This document shows, piece after piece, positions 29,809 through 39,355 of a DNA stretch of 64,000 nt; positions within the stretch are counted from its first letter, which is position 1, and each line of letters starts with the position of its first letter. The notes beneath the pieces are model-generated. The model was not told the DNA's origin. It ran no database searches and was given only the letters and a program-made list of their open reading frames with translations. The stretch comes from Lachnospiraceae bacterium (lineage in GTDB: Bacteria; Bacillota; Clostridia; Lachnospirales; Lachnospiraceae), in contig SVEH01000007.1 in NCBI GenBank assembly GCA_015057455.1, positions 61,411 to 125,410 on the forward strand, written 5' to 3'. The position numbers and the translations under genes were made by a program.

Positions 29809-30018
29809 ATGGATAATAATAGTTCAAAAAGAATGGAAGTTCCACAAGCTAAGGAAGCTATGGACAAATTTAAAATGGAAGTTGCATCAGAGTTAGGAGT
29901 ACCTTTAAAACAAGGATATAATGGAGATCTTACTTCAAAACAAAACGGTTCAGTTGGTGGAGAAATGGTTCGTAGAATGATTAAGAGACAAGAGGAAGAA
30001 ATGTCAAATAATAGATAA
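29809..30018 (+). CDS. Alpha/beta-type small acid-soluble spore protein (SASP)
   Basis: DNA-binding protein that coats and protects spore DNA and is degraded by the GPR protease at germination. The 69-residue protein has the GPR-site helix FKMEVASELGVPLKQGYNGD and the conserved DLTSKQNGSVGGEMVRRMI. The start at 29809 has TGGAGGCG at 29795-29802; an in-frame ATG at 29794 overlaps that site and is unlikely. Followed by a strong hairpin. This gene is direct evidence that the organism belongs to a spore-forming lineage. Confidence 0.95.
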   Translation: MDNNSSKRMEVPQAKEAMDKFKMEVASELGVPLKQGYNGDLTSKQNGSVGGEMVRRMIKRQEEEMSNNR

Positions 30019-30077
30019 CGAAACCGGTTAAGTAACTAGCTAAGGACATTATATGAATTAGAATAGTAAATGGATGT

Positions 30078-30103
30078 ATAAGCCAGGTGTATGCCTGGCT
30101 TAT
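30078..30103 (+). terminator. Terminator after the spore protein gene
   Basis: A 10-bp perfect stem ATAAGCCAGG/CCTGGCTTAT with a 6-base loop, followed by ATATTTG. It separates the SASP gene from glmM. Confidence 0.7.
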
Positions 30104-30238
30104 ATATTTGAGATAAAATGCACTATTCAAAGAAGTAAAATTAATAGTAAATGTTCTCTTTTTCTTGATTTTGATGCAATATGCCTTTATAATATATTTG
30201 GTATAAATTGTAAAAAAATTACAAAAAAGGAGAATATT

Positions 30239-31588
30239 ATGGGAAAATATTTTGGTACAGATGGATTTCGTGGAGAAGCAAATATAGATTTAAAAGTTAC
30301 ACATGCGTATAAAGTAGGAAGATATTTGGGATATTATTTTGGAAAAGATCATAGACCTACAATGGTTATAGGTAAGGATACTAGACGTTCAAGTTATATG
30401 TTTGAATATGCATTAGTTGCTGGTCTTACTGCATCAGGCGCAGATGTTAAGTTATTGCATGTTACTACAACTCCAAGTGTTGCTTATGTTGTAAAAACAG
30501 AAGGTGATGATTGCGGTATTATGATTTCAGCAAGTCATAATCCATATTATGATAATGGAATTAAGATAATTAATGGTAGTGGATGTAAGATTGAATCAGA
30601 AATTGAAGAACTAATAGAAGAGTACATAGATGGTGATGAGAATGCTATTCCATTAGCAACAAAGGATAAGATAGGTAGAACTACAGATTATTCTGTAGGA
30701 AGACATAGATATATCGGATATTTAATGTCACTTGCAACACGTTCATTTAAGAATGTAAAAGTTGGTTTGGATTTAGCTAATGGTTCAGCTACAACAGTAG
30801 CAAAAGGCGTTTTTGATGCATTGGGTGCTAAAACATACGTTATTAATAATGATCCAGATGGAACAAATATTAATGATAATGCTGGTTCAACTCATATTAA
30901 AGTATTACAAAAATTTGTTAAAGATAATGGTTTAGATATTGGATTTGCATATGATGGAGATGCAGATAGATGTTTTGCAGTAGATGACTTAGGTAATGTT
31001 GTAGATGGAGATATGATTTTGTACCTATGTGGTAAGTATCTAAAAGAAAGAGGAGAACTTAATAAGAATACGGTTGTTACTACAGTTATGTCTAACTTAG
31101 GTTTATATAAGGCATTTGACAAATTAGGAATAGATTATGTGAAAACTGCAGTTGGTGACAAATATGTTAATGAGTGTATGGTAGATAATGGCTATTCAAT
31201 TGGAGGAGAGCAATCAGGACACGTTATATTTAGCAAATATGCAACAACAGGAGATGGAATTCTTACTTCTCTTATGATTATGGAAGTAATGTTAGAAAGT
31301 AAAAGAAAGATTTCAGAGCTTCTTTCTGAACTTAAAATATATCCACAATTATTAAAAAATGTTAGGGTAAGAGACAAAGAAATCGTACTTGATGATGATG
31401 CTGTTTTACAAGCAGCAAGAGAAGTAAAAGAAGAATTAGGCGATGAAGGAAGAATTTTATTAAGAAAAAGTGGAACAGAACCTGTTGTAAGAGTAATGGT
31501 TGAGGCTGCTTCAGACGAAATATGTGAAAGACACGTTAATAAAGTTGTCGAAACGATATCAAAATGCGGTCATATAATGCCAGATTAA
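30239..31588 (+). CDS. glmM: Phosphoglucosamine mutase
   Basis: Interconverts glucosamine-6-phosphate and glucosamine-1-phosphate for peptidoglycan precursor synthesis. The start MGKYFGTDGFRGEANIDL is the family N-terminus. The phosphoserine loop ISASHNPYYDNGIK has the likely active Ser at residue 99. The magnesium loop is DGDADRCFAVD, the sugar loop GGEQSGHVIF, and the phosphate loop RKSGTEPVVRVMVE. At 449 residues the length is standard. The ATG at 30239 has AAAAAGGAGAA upstream. Apparently a single-gene unit. Confidence 0.95.
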   Translation: MGKYFGTDGFRGEANIDLKVTHAYKVGRYLGYYFGKDHRPTMVIGKDTRRSSYMFEYALVAGLTASGADVKLLHVTTTPSVAYVVKTEGDDCGIMISASHNPYYDNGIKIINGSGCKIESEIEELIEEYIDGDENAIPLATKDKIGRTTDYSVGRHRYIGYLMSLATRSFKNVKVGLDLANGSATTVAKGVFDALGAKTYVINNDPDGTNINDNAGSTHIKVLQKFVKDNGLDIGFAYDGDADRCFAVDDLGNVVDGDMILYLCGKYLKERGELNKNTVVTTVMSNLGLYKAFDKLGIDYVKTAVGDKYVNECMVDNGYSIGGEQSGHVIFSKYATTGDGILTSLMIMEVMLESKRKISELLSELKIYPQLLKNVRVRDKEIVLDDDAVLQAAREVKEELGDEGRILLRKSGTEPVVRVMVEAASDEICERHVNKVVETISKCGHIMPD

Positions 31589-31690
31589 GAAAACTAAAAA
31601 AAACTATATTTAATTTAAAATAGAATATATTTTATGTTTTCTGGTAAAAGTGATTGTTAATGATAACAAAAATCACAAAACTAGGAGATA

Positions 31691-33160
31691 ATGATGAAAA
31701 AATCACATATTTATATAGGTTTAAGTATATTTATATTAACTGTGCTTGTTATATTCTTTTTTAATAGTAATGTTAGAATTGATAAAACCATAATTTCAGA
31801 ATATAAAGGAAAACAGGTTGAGACGCAAGTGGTAGCAAAGAAAACAACTGCGAACCAAACAGTAGTAAAGAAGACTACAACGACGGCGGTTACAGCAAAG
31901 AAAGTTACAACGACTACAGCAAAACAAACAACTACGAGTGATAAATCAAAAGAGGTTCTTGTAAAAGTTGGTATGGCTAAGTTGAGTCCTGCAAAAACAG
32001 TTGTAAAGTTGAATAAGACAGATGTTAGTATTACAAAGTCTAAGATGTATAAGTTGCAGTTAATAGGCGGAACAATAAAGTCAGTAGCAACATCTAACGC
32101 AAAGGTTGCAGTAGTATATAGAAATGGACTTGTAAAGGCTGTAAATAAAGGAGCATGTTTTATTTATGTAAAAGGCACTAATAATATAGTGTATAGATGT
32201 AAGGTTACTGTTACAGTACCTAGTCTTAATTCAAAAAAAATGACTATCACAGTTGGTGATACTTATGATTTGAACTTATCAGGTACAGATAAAAGTAGAA
32301 GTTGGAGTGTTAGAAACACTAGTATAGCAACAGTTAAGAATACTGGAGTTGTAGTAGGTAGGAAAGCTGGTAAAACTAAAGTTTACTGTGAGTGTGAAGG
32401 AATTAATTATACTTGTGATGTAACAGTTGTTCATTCATTAAATGATTTTAAGGGTAAGAAACTATCAATTTTGGGAGATTCTATTTCGACATTTGATATG
32501 TATATACCAACAACATATAAAGCATTTTATCCATATGGAGATGTATTATATAGTGATGATACATGGTGGGGATTACTGTGCCAATCTACAGGTATGAAAT
32601 TATTAAAGAATTGTTCATGGTCTAGGTCTAGTGTGACAGGTAATTCTCTAGCAGAAGATGGTTATCCAGGCTGTTCCACTTCTAGAATAGATAATTTAGC
32701 ATCTAAAGGAGTTAATCCAGAGGTTATTATTTGCTATATTGGAATTAATGACTTTATAAAATGTGCTCCAATAGGTGACTGGATATATGATGAACGAGAA
32801 GTGACAGATAGTACAAATGTGAAATTCTTTGACGAGGCTTATGCACTTATGTTAAAGAAGATACATGAAAAGTATCCTAAAGCAGAAGTGATTTGTTGTA
32901 CTTTATCACCAATAGCATCAAGTGCAATAATACCTAGATCACATATAAACAGAGCAGGTATATCATTAGAAAGATACAATAATGTTATTGAGAATGTAGC
33001 TAGAATATATGGTGATACAGTTTTAGATGTGAATGGATGTGGATTTAATAATGATAATTTTCATAAATATTATGCAGATGGAGCAACACATCCTAATCTA
33101 GCAGGTATGAAAGTTATACGAAATAAGATGGTTAAGGAATTAGATAAGGTATATAATTAA
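31691..33160 (+). CDS. Cell-surface SGNH/GDSL hydrolase with Ig-like domain
   Basis: Anchored outside the cell by an N-terminal membrane segment (IYIGLSIFILTVLVIFFF). A threonine/lysine-rich linker (about residues 45-95) follows, then one or two BIG2-like bacterial Ig domains (about 100-255, with VGRKAGKTKVYCECEG). The C-terminal SGNH hydrolase has LGDSIST (Ser264), CYIGINDF, and DGATHPNLAG (Asp463, His467). The substrate is not visible; such enzymes often deacylate wall or plant polysaccharides. 489 residues. AGGAGAT lies just before the ATG at 31691. The threonine linker suggests a stalk through the wall. Confidence 0.85.
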   Translation: MMKKSHIYIGLSIFILTVLVIFFFNSNVRIDKTIISEYKGKQVETQVVAKKTTANQTVVKKTTTTAVTAKKVTTTTAKQTTTSDKSKEVLVKVGMAKLSPAKTVVKLNKTDVSITKSKMYKLQLIGGTIKSVATSNAKVAVVYRNGLVKAVNKGACFIYVKGTNNIVYRCKVTVTVPSLNSKKMTITVGDTYDLNLSGTDKSRSWSVRNTSIATVKNTGVVVGRKAGKTKVYCECEGINYTCDVTVVHSLNDFKGKKLSILGDSISTFDMYIPTTYKAFYPYGDVLYSDDTWWGLLCQSTGMKLLKNCSWSRSSVTGNSLAEDGYPGCSTSRIDNLASKGVNPEVIICYIGINDFIKCAPIGDWIYDEREVTDSTNVKFFDEAYALMLKKIHEKYPKAEVICCTLSPIASSAIIPRSHINRAGISLERYNNVIENVARIYGDTVLDVNGCGFNNDNFHKYYADGATHPNLAGMKVIRNKMVKELDKVYN

Positions 33161-33186
33161 TAATAGAATATAATGTTTATAATGAG

Positions 33187-33225
33187 CCAACAGTAAAAAA
33201 TGTTACGTTTTACTGTTGGTTTGTT
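33187..33225 (+). terminator. Terminator after the SGNH hydrolase gene
   Basis: A 12-bp perfect stem, 33187-33198 with 33208-33219 (CCAACAGTAAAA and its complement), with a 9-base loop followed by TTTGTTAT. Confidence 0.85.
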
Positions 33226-33640
33226 ATATTTTTAGGTATTGTTATTCTTTGTTTTATAGAAAGTCAATATTAGATTAGTATTGCTATTGATGTTATTACT
33301 AGTAGCTTATACTTAGAGCACATTTGTAAATAATAATTATTAATAAATATAATATATAAGATATGGAAAAAATAGACAAAAAAATGATATAATCATATGT
33401 ATAGGAAGAAAAAGGGCATAGCTATAACTGTGTCCTTTTTTCTTTTGAAAATAAAAACTAATGATTAAGTGATATATTTTATAAAAAGTTTTTGATGAGA
33501 ATGATTACTTGTTGAAAAAAACATAGAATTGTGCATTATAATTAAAAAAAGTAAGAAGAATGTGTATAAATATGAAATAAAGACAGGTTAACAGGCAGCA
33601 GTTGAAAAATAGATGAGTATAAGTGTGGAGGGATTTGTGT
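33226..33640 (+). other. Gap with an orphan terminator-like hairpin
   Basis: A second hairpin, 33411-33421 with 33428-33438 (two G-U pairs) followed by TTTCTTTT, lies here without a gene in front of it. A TATAAT box occurs just upstream at about 33388. Together they could form a very short transcript or an attenuated leader for the surface protein gene. Nothing else was seen. Confidence 0.4.
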
Positions 33641-34978
33641 ATGAAAGATAGGGTGTTATGTTTTTTGAAATGGAAAACAGTCACAAACATATTTGTTGTG
33701 TTTGTGATGTGTCTCGGTGTATATCAGATTATTAGCAATGTGAATTTACAAGAGAATAAAGAGCAACAAGAAAAAGTGGAAAGTGTAGCCATAGAAGCGG
33801 CACCAAGCTGTAGTATATCTGCATGCTTGTATGATAATAGTAGCTATACGGGAACAGGAAGCATTCTTTCAACTAAAGGTGTGACAGTATCAGGTTGGGA
33901 ATATAATAAAAGTAAATTTTTAAAAGTTAATGTATCGGTAGACCCTGATTTGAATAAAACACATATTGTAGAGATTAATATGCCAAAAGAGTTTTATGTA
34001 GTGTCAACAGATGTATGTTATCCTGTACCAGGTTTTAAAAGTGTTAATTTTGTGAAGAATGCTGATTTTTCAGGATTAAATGGAGGAGAAGATACATATT
34101 ATATACATGATACAAGTGGTAAATTAACATATGTATTACAGGATGGAATACAAAATGCAACCATTCAGATAGAGTTAAGATACGATGATATTTTTTGGGA
34201 TAAACAAACAGGTTCATCTATTACACCATCAGGAGTGATTCCATTGGAAGTATCACTTAAACATCAAGGCTCCAGTGCAAATGTATCTAAATTAATGGTT
34301 AATAAAGTTACAGCAGGAGAAGAAACTTATAGATATATGAGTACATATTGGGATACTACATGGTATGATTATAATGAAGAATATATGAAGGGGTTATATA
34401 TAGTTATTGATCCATATGATAACGGGGCAGAAGGAGTATATTTAAAGGATGCAAAAGTTGAAGTAGATATACCATACTATGTGGATCAAAGGGGGAAAAA
34501 ACACTATTTGGATTTGATTCATGAAGGAGAAACTGAGTTTTATGTTATAGAAAACACTGAAGCAAAATATCGTTATTCTATGAATAATCATTTGAGATAT
34601 GAAATAACAGAGTCTAAAGCAATATTTTATGTAGATAATTTTTTTGTTGAACATTTTACTGATGATGTGCTTTGGTTTGCATTGAAATTTCCACCAGAAT
34701 TATTGGGAACCAATGATGATGAAGAGTATACTTTTGTTGGTGGACATATTAAAATGACAGGGATAAGTAACAATGGAACAAGTAATATAGTATTAGGTGA
34801 TAATGATATTAGTGAAAATACATATTACACATCATATGAAGAAGGTGGGCATGAATCAATTATAGAAATATATGATTGGGGACAGAATGATGTTTATAGG
34901 GATACATCAAAGGCTGGAGTAGACTATATGGGCGGTTATACATTGGAAAATTATGGAGATATAGAAGAAAAAATGTAG
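33641..34978 (+). CDS. Surface protein, N-terminal part (frame broken at the end)
   Basis: Begins with a membrane/signal segment (VTNIFVVFVMCLGVYQII) and continues as a beta-rich exported protein without recognised domains. It ends at TAG 34976-34978, right after an A6 run at 34968-34973. Adding one A to that run, or slipping back one base, continues the frame as KNVAITQVFPKEALITTASV into the next open frame without any stop. The two parts would then make one protein of about 1055 residues. TGGAGGGA at 33625-33632 supports the ATG at 33641. No enzyme motif is visible; a wall-bound or adhesin-like role is inferred only from topology. Confidence 0.75.
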   Translation: MKDRVLCFLKWKTVTNIFVVFVMCLGVYQIISNVNLQENKEQQEKVESVAIEAAPSCSISACLYDNSSYTGTGSILSTKGVTVSGWEYNKSKFLKVNVSVDPDLNKTHIVEINMPKEFYVVSTDVCYPVPGFKSVNFVKNADFSGLNGGEDTYYIHDTSGKLTYVLQDGIQNATIQIELRYDDIFWDKQTGSSITPSGVIPLEVSLKHQGSSANVSKLMVNKVTAGEETYRYMSTYWDTTWYDYNEEYMKGLYIVIDPYDNGAEGVYLKDAKVEVDIPYYVDQRGKKHYLDLIHEGETEFYVIENTEAKYRYSMNNHLRYEITESKAIFYVDNFFVEHFTDDVLWFALKFPPELLGTNDDEEYTFVGGHIKMTGISNNGTSNIVLGDNDISENTYYTSYEEGGHESIIEIYDWGQNDVYRDTSKAGVDYMGGYTLENYGDIEEKM

Positions 34979-35007
34979 CTATAACACAAGTTTTCCCAAA
35001 AGAAGCA

Positions 35008-36804
35008 TTGATAACTACAGCGTCTGTTGTAGGAGATCCTTATACTAAAACTATAAGTTTTGAATATTCCCTAATAGATGATAATGGTAAAACAGTATGG
35101 TTTGATAGTATGGGAAATATTGTACCAGAAGGTACAAGTGGAGCAAAGAGTACATATACGGATGTAGTACAAAATGATAATTATCAATGCTTTGATGATG
35201 AACAATATTATTATACAAATATATGTAGGCTAGATTTAACAAAACAAAGTCATAGAAAGTACTATTTTAAAAGTATAAAGTGTACATTAGGAGTACTAGA
35301 ATCAGAGAAGTGGATGGATTTTTATTGTTATGGATATCAAAGTGTAAATGCACAGTGTGATAAGCCTTATTCTATAGAGTTTAAGGTAGAATATGGACCA
35401 CAAAAAATGAGTAGCTTTGATTCATATATTAGATATGTAGATTATAAAGAGGTATCATTAGTGCCTGAAGTAACATGGCTAGAGAATGATACATTAGAGG
35501 CAGGGAAAAGTATTGAGATAGAAGGATGCATATGGAGTTACCCTGACTATGGTAATATGGTTAGTATAAATGAGTTGTATTTGGGCGTAGTGCTACCAAA
35601 TGGAGTGTCTATAGATGAGGAATATATGGAATTTGAAATTGGTGGCGAAGTAAATGCAGGTAAGAAGGTTAATGTAAAAAGTGTAAATGTAAGAACTAAT
35701 ACAGAGACAGGTATGTCTATGTGGATTATAGAATTGGACCCAGAAGTATATATTGGCTATTATAATGAAAGATTGGAATTAATTGATGATGGATGGATAG
35801 ATTTTTATATGCCATTAAAGGCTGATAGTGATGTAAAAAATATTAATATGTACACACATGAGATGTTTTTTGCATCATCTAAATGTGGATATAATGCAGC
35901 ACCAGGATACAATACAATATGGAATGATGAGTGGGATTTGAATCAAGATAATGTAGGTAAAGGTGATACGGATGGGATAGGTTGTATTGATGAAAAATAT
36001 ACTCAACTTATTTCTGTAATGGGAAGCTATTTGGCGTTGAGTGTTAATGATTCAATATCTTTAAAAGGAGCAGGAAGTGTAAATAAGAATAAAGCAATTT
36101 TAAAGGATGAAGGAGATGTTGTCACTTATAATGTAGAGTTGTCTAGTGTAGAAAAAGGAACATTAAGTGATTATGTACATTATGTAGCAATTCCTAGAAA
36201 TGATACACCAAGAGATTCTTTCTTATTACAAGGGAATACAGAAAATAGTTTTGACATGAATTTAGTTGAAGCAGTATCGTGTAGTAATATTTTTAATGTA
36301 TTATACACGGTGGAAAAAGGTGCATCTTTTAATGATTTAAAAGATTTGAAAAGTACGTATTGGTATAGGGAAGCAAAATTATTAGAAAGTTATTCATTTG
36401 AAGATGTTACAGCTATAAAAATAGTTTTAAAAGATACTGTGCAAGTAGAAAAAGGTGCAAAATTTAATGCACAAATTAAATTAAAAGCAGATGGTGCAAA
36501 AAATTCTATTAAGATAGGCGACATTAATGAGTGGAAAAGTAGAGCATACTATGAATTTACTTATAGTGGAGGAAAAGTAGGTGGATATTTTGGAACTCCA
36601 GGATGTGGAGTAGAAAGTGGAATTGAAGTTGTAATGGATGGACCTCAGAAGAAAGATGATAATGTTGAAAAATATGATGATACTCCAGCAACGTATGATG
36701 AAAAATGGTATAGATTAAGAATGTACATAGTATGTAACCTAATATCAATGTTAGGGATAGCAGTTGCTAGTTATTTATACAAAAATAATAAAATCAAACT
36801 ATAA
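35008..36804 (+). CDS. Surface protein, C-terminal part (lacks its own proper start)
   Basis: Open frame of about 600 residues that continues the preceding gene. The first usable codon is TTG at 35008 and has no ribosome site, while the frame is open further back into the upstream gene, so it is best read as the 3' part of one gene. Content is beta-rich with many Asp/Tyr and repeated 'isopeptide-like' strand patterns, but no confident domain. It ends with a single membrane segment (RMYIVCNLISMLGIAVASYL) and a basic tail KNNKIKL, the layout of a C-terminal anchor, although no LPXTG motif is present. Confidence 0.65.
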   Translation: MITTASVVGDPYTKTISFEYSLIDDNGKTVWFDSMGNIVPEGTSGAKSTYTDVVQNDNYQCFDDEQYYYTNICRLDLTKQSHRKYYFKSIKCTLGVLESEKWMDFYCYGYQSVNAQCDKPYSIEFKVEYGPQKMSSFDSYIRYVDYKEVSLVPEVTWLENDTLEAGKSIEIEGCIWSYPDYGNMVSINELYLGVVLPNGVSIDEEYMEFEIGGEVNAGKKVNVKSVNVRTNTETGMSMWIIELDPEVYIGYYNERLELIDDGWIDFYMPLKADSDVKNINMYTHEMFFASSKCGYNAAPGYNTIWNDEWDLNQDNVGKGDTDGIGCIDEKYTQLISVMGSYLALSVNDSISLKGAGSVNKNKAILKDEGDVVTYNVELSSVEKGTLSDYVHYVAIPRNDTPRDSFLLQGNTENSFDMNLVEAVSCSNIFNVLYTVEKGASFNDLKDLKSTYWYREAKLLESYSFEDVTAIKIVLKDTVQVEKGAKFNAQIKLKADGAKNSIKIGDINEWKSRAYYEFTYSGGKVGGYFGTPGCGVESGIEVVMDGPQKKDDNVEKYDDTPATYDEKWYRLRMYIVCNLISMLGIAVASYLYKNNKIKL

Positions 36805-36982
36805 TTAACCTACGATAGTAAGAAAATTTACATGTGTTTATGGAAAACATATGTGAGTGCTATAAAATGAGAATTTTATGACGATAAATAAGGCGTTAGT
36901 TTAAAATACTTTGTATATGAGAATTGAGATAAAAATCAAGTAGGATTGCATATAAAAAGTTATATGAATCTAAAAAAAGGTC

Positions 36983-37011
36983 TAGCATTTATAAAAACTA
37001 TATGCTATAAT
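36983..37011 (+). promoter_or_regulatory. Extended -10 promoter of tig
   Basis: TGCTATAAT (37003-37011) is an extended -10. The -35 region is weak. TAGCAT (36983-36988) and ATGCTA (37002-37007) form an inverted repeat whose right arm overlaps the -10, so a repressor site is conceivable. Confidence 0.55.
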
Positions 37012-37063
37012 GATTTGACGTGATAAAATGATATCGAAAAGATACAAGGAGGAAGTTATAAAC

Positions 37064-38350
37064 ATGAGTTTACAAGTAGAGATGTTAGAAAAGGGTATGG
37101 CAAAACTAACAATTGAGGTTTCAGCTGATGAATTTGAGAAAGCTGTAGAAAAAGTATATTTAAAGAATAAAGGAAGAATGAATATACAAGGATTTAGAAA
37201 AGGTAAAGCACCTAGACATATTATCGAGAAGATGTATGGTTCAGAAGTGTTTTTTGAAGATGCAGCTAATATGATAATTCCAGAAGCATATGAGAAAGAA
37301 GCAATGGAATGTGATGTAGATATAGTTTCACAACCTAAGATAGATGTAGAGCAAATAGAGAAAGGTAAACCATTTATCTTTACAGCAACAGTTGCTGTAA
37401 AGCCAGAAGTAACACTTGGTGATTACAAAGGTATTAAAGTAGATAAGGTTGAAGTTGCAGTATCTGAAGAAGATGTTGATAAGGAAATCGATATGGTAAG
37501 AGAGCAAAACGCTAGAACTTTAGATATTACAGATAGAGCGGCAGAGAATAACGATATAGTTACTATAGATTTTGAAGGATTTATGGATGGAGAAGCATTT
37601 GAAGGTGGAAAAGGAACTGATTATCCACTTACATTAGGTTCACATTCATTTATAGATACTTTTGAAGAACAAATCGTAGGAAAGAACATTGGAGATGAAT
37701 TCGATGTTAACGTTACTTTCCCAGAGGATTATCAAGCAAAAGAATTAGCAGGTAAGCCAGCTTTATTTAAGGTTGCATTAAAAGCAATCAAAGCAAAAGA
37801 ATTACCTGAGTTAGATGATGATTTTGCAAGTGATGTTTCAGAGTTTGAGACAGTTGCAGAATATAAAGATGATATTAGAGCTACATTACTTAAGAAAAAA
37901 GAAGATGAAGCTAAATCAGCTAAAGAAGATCAAGTAATTGCAGCTATAGTAGAGAATGCTACAATGGAGATTCCTGAAGCTATGATAGACACTCAAGTTA
38001 GACAAATGGCAGATGATTTTGCAAGAAGAATTCAAGCACAAGGATTATCATTAGAGCAATATTTCCAATTTACAGGAATGGATGCAAGCAAATTTATGGA
38101 AACTTTAAAACCACAAGCTCTTAAGAAAATCAATAGCAGATTAGTTTTAGAAGCTGTTGTTAATGCTGAGAACATTGAAGTGGCTGAAGATGAAGTAGAA
38201 GCAGAATTAACTAAACTTGCAGAAGCTTACAAAATGGAAATAGATAAAGTTAAAGAATTAATGGGTAATAGAGAAATCGAAGCTATTAAGATGGATTTAG
38301 CTGTTCAAAAGGCAGTTGATTTTGTAACTGACGCAGCAGTAGAAGCATAA
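37064..38350 (+). CDS. tig: Trigger factor
   Basis: Ribosome-bound chaperone and peptidyl-prolyl isomerase acting on nascent chains. The ribosome-binding tail signature GFRKGKAPRHIIEKMYG is near residue 45. The PPIase (FKBP-like) domain starts at NDIVTIDFEGFMDGEAFEGG, and the C-terminal helical cradle follows. 428 residues, normal. The ATG at 37064 has AAGGAGG at 37047-37053; an in-frame ATG at 37028 lies before that site. It heads a quality-control block with clpP, clpX and lon, the usual clostridial order. No CIRCE or CtsR box was recognised. Confidence 0.96.
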   Translation: MSLQVEMLEKGMAKLTIEVSADEFEKAVEKVYLKNKGRMNIQGFRKGKAPRHIIEKMYGSEVFFEDAANMIIPEAYEKEAMECDVDIVSQPKIDVEQIEKGKPFIFTATVAVKPEVTLGDYKGIKVDKVEVAVSEEDVDKEIDMVREQNARTLDITDRAAENNDIVTIDFEGFMDGEAFEGGKGTDYPLTLGSHSFIDTFEEQIVGKNIGDEFDVNVTFPEDYQAKELAGKPALFKVALKAIKAKELPELDDDFASDVSEFETVAEYKDDIRATLLKKKEDEAKSAKEDQVIAAIVENATMEIPEAMIDTQVRQMADDFARRIQAQGLSLEQYFQFTGMDASKFMETLKPQALKKINSRLVLEAVVNAENIEVAEDEVEAELTKLAEAYKMEIDKVKELMGNREIEAIKMDLAVQKAVDFVTDAAVEA

Positions 38351-38422
38351 TAGGGCAGACATTTATTCGTAGTAACACGCGAAGGTGTGTGCGCAAAATA
38401 ACGAATATAGGAGGAATATTGC

Positions 38423-39007
38423 ATGAGTTTAGTACCTTACGTAGTTGAACAAACTAATAAAGGAGAGAGATCATACGACATCTACTCAAGATTATTAAAG
38501 GACAGAATTATATTTTTAGGAGAGGAAGTAAACGACGTAACAGCTAGTTTAGTTGTAGCACAGTTGTTATTCTTAGAATCAGAGGATCCTAATAAGGATA
38601 TTAGTTTATACATCAATAGCCCAGGAGGATCTGTTACAGCTGGAATGGCAATATATGATACTATGCAATATATAAAATGTGATGTATCTACAATTTGTAT
38701 AGGAATGGCTGCTAGTATGGGAGCATTCTTACTTGCAGGTGGTAAGAAAGGTAAGAGATATGCATTACCTAATGCAGAGATTATGATTCACCAACCACTT
38801 GGAGGAGCAAAAGGACAAGCAACAGATATTAAGATTGTTGCAGATAATATCTTAAAGATAAAAGATAAGTTAACAAGAATGTTATCAGAGAATACAGGAC
38901 AACCATATGATAAAGTTGCAGCAGATACAGAGAGAGATAATTATATGTACGCTGATGAAGCTAAGGAATACGGATTGATAGATGAAGTAATTACTTACAA
39001 GAAATAA
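38423..39007 (+). CDS. clpP: ATP-dependent Clp protease, proteolytic subunit
   Basis: Serine protease forming the 14-subunit barrel that degrades proteins fed in by ClpX or ClpC. The catalytic triad is Ser98 (GMAASMGAF), His123 (MIHQPLGG) and Asp172 (TERDNYM). At 194 residues the length is exactly standard. ATAGGAGGA at 38407-38415 supports the ATG. It lies 72 bases after tig and is followed by a terminator, so clpX has a separate leader. Confidence 0.97.
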   Translation: MSLVPYVVEQTNKGERSYDIYSRLLKDRIIFLGEEVNDVTASLVVAQLLFLESEDPNKDISLYINSPGGSVTAGMAIYDTMQYIKCDVSTICIGMAASMGAFLLAGGKKGKRYALPNAEIMIHQPLGGAKGQATDIKIVADNILKIKDKLTRMLSENTGQPYDKVAADTERDNYMYADEAKEYGLIDEVITYKK

Positions 39008-39094
39008 AATTATATATATAATCGTAGATTAGCTGTGAATTAGATTATTAATAGAAGTCTATGATAATAAAGTTATCTATGGATATGTAATTAT

Positions 39095-39138
39095 AAAATC
39101 AAAGCATGCCCAGTTAGAGTATGCTTTGATTTTAATTT
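39095..39138 (+). terminator. Terminator after clpP
   Basis: A 13-bp perfect stem, 39095-39107 with 39121-39133 (AAAATCAAAGCAT and its complement), with a 13-base loop followed by AATTT. The rest of the 348-base gap before clpX is AT-rich with no gene seen. Confidence 0.8.
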
Positions 39139-39355
39139 ACTAATGATTATTATGATGATAATAAATTATAAATGGAAGTAAATTATAAATGTATTATTAA
39201 TATATTAAATTAGTATATTTATATGAACAAAAAACTAATATACATGTAAATAAAATTATTTTGATTATAATTGAAATTTATAGAAGGTAGATACTCTGCT
39301 TTAAGAACTTTTAGTTAGTTCGATAAGTAATATATAGTAAGAGGTGATTAAGTCA

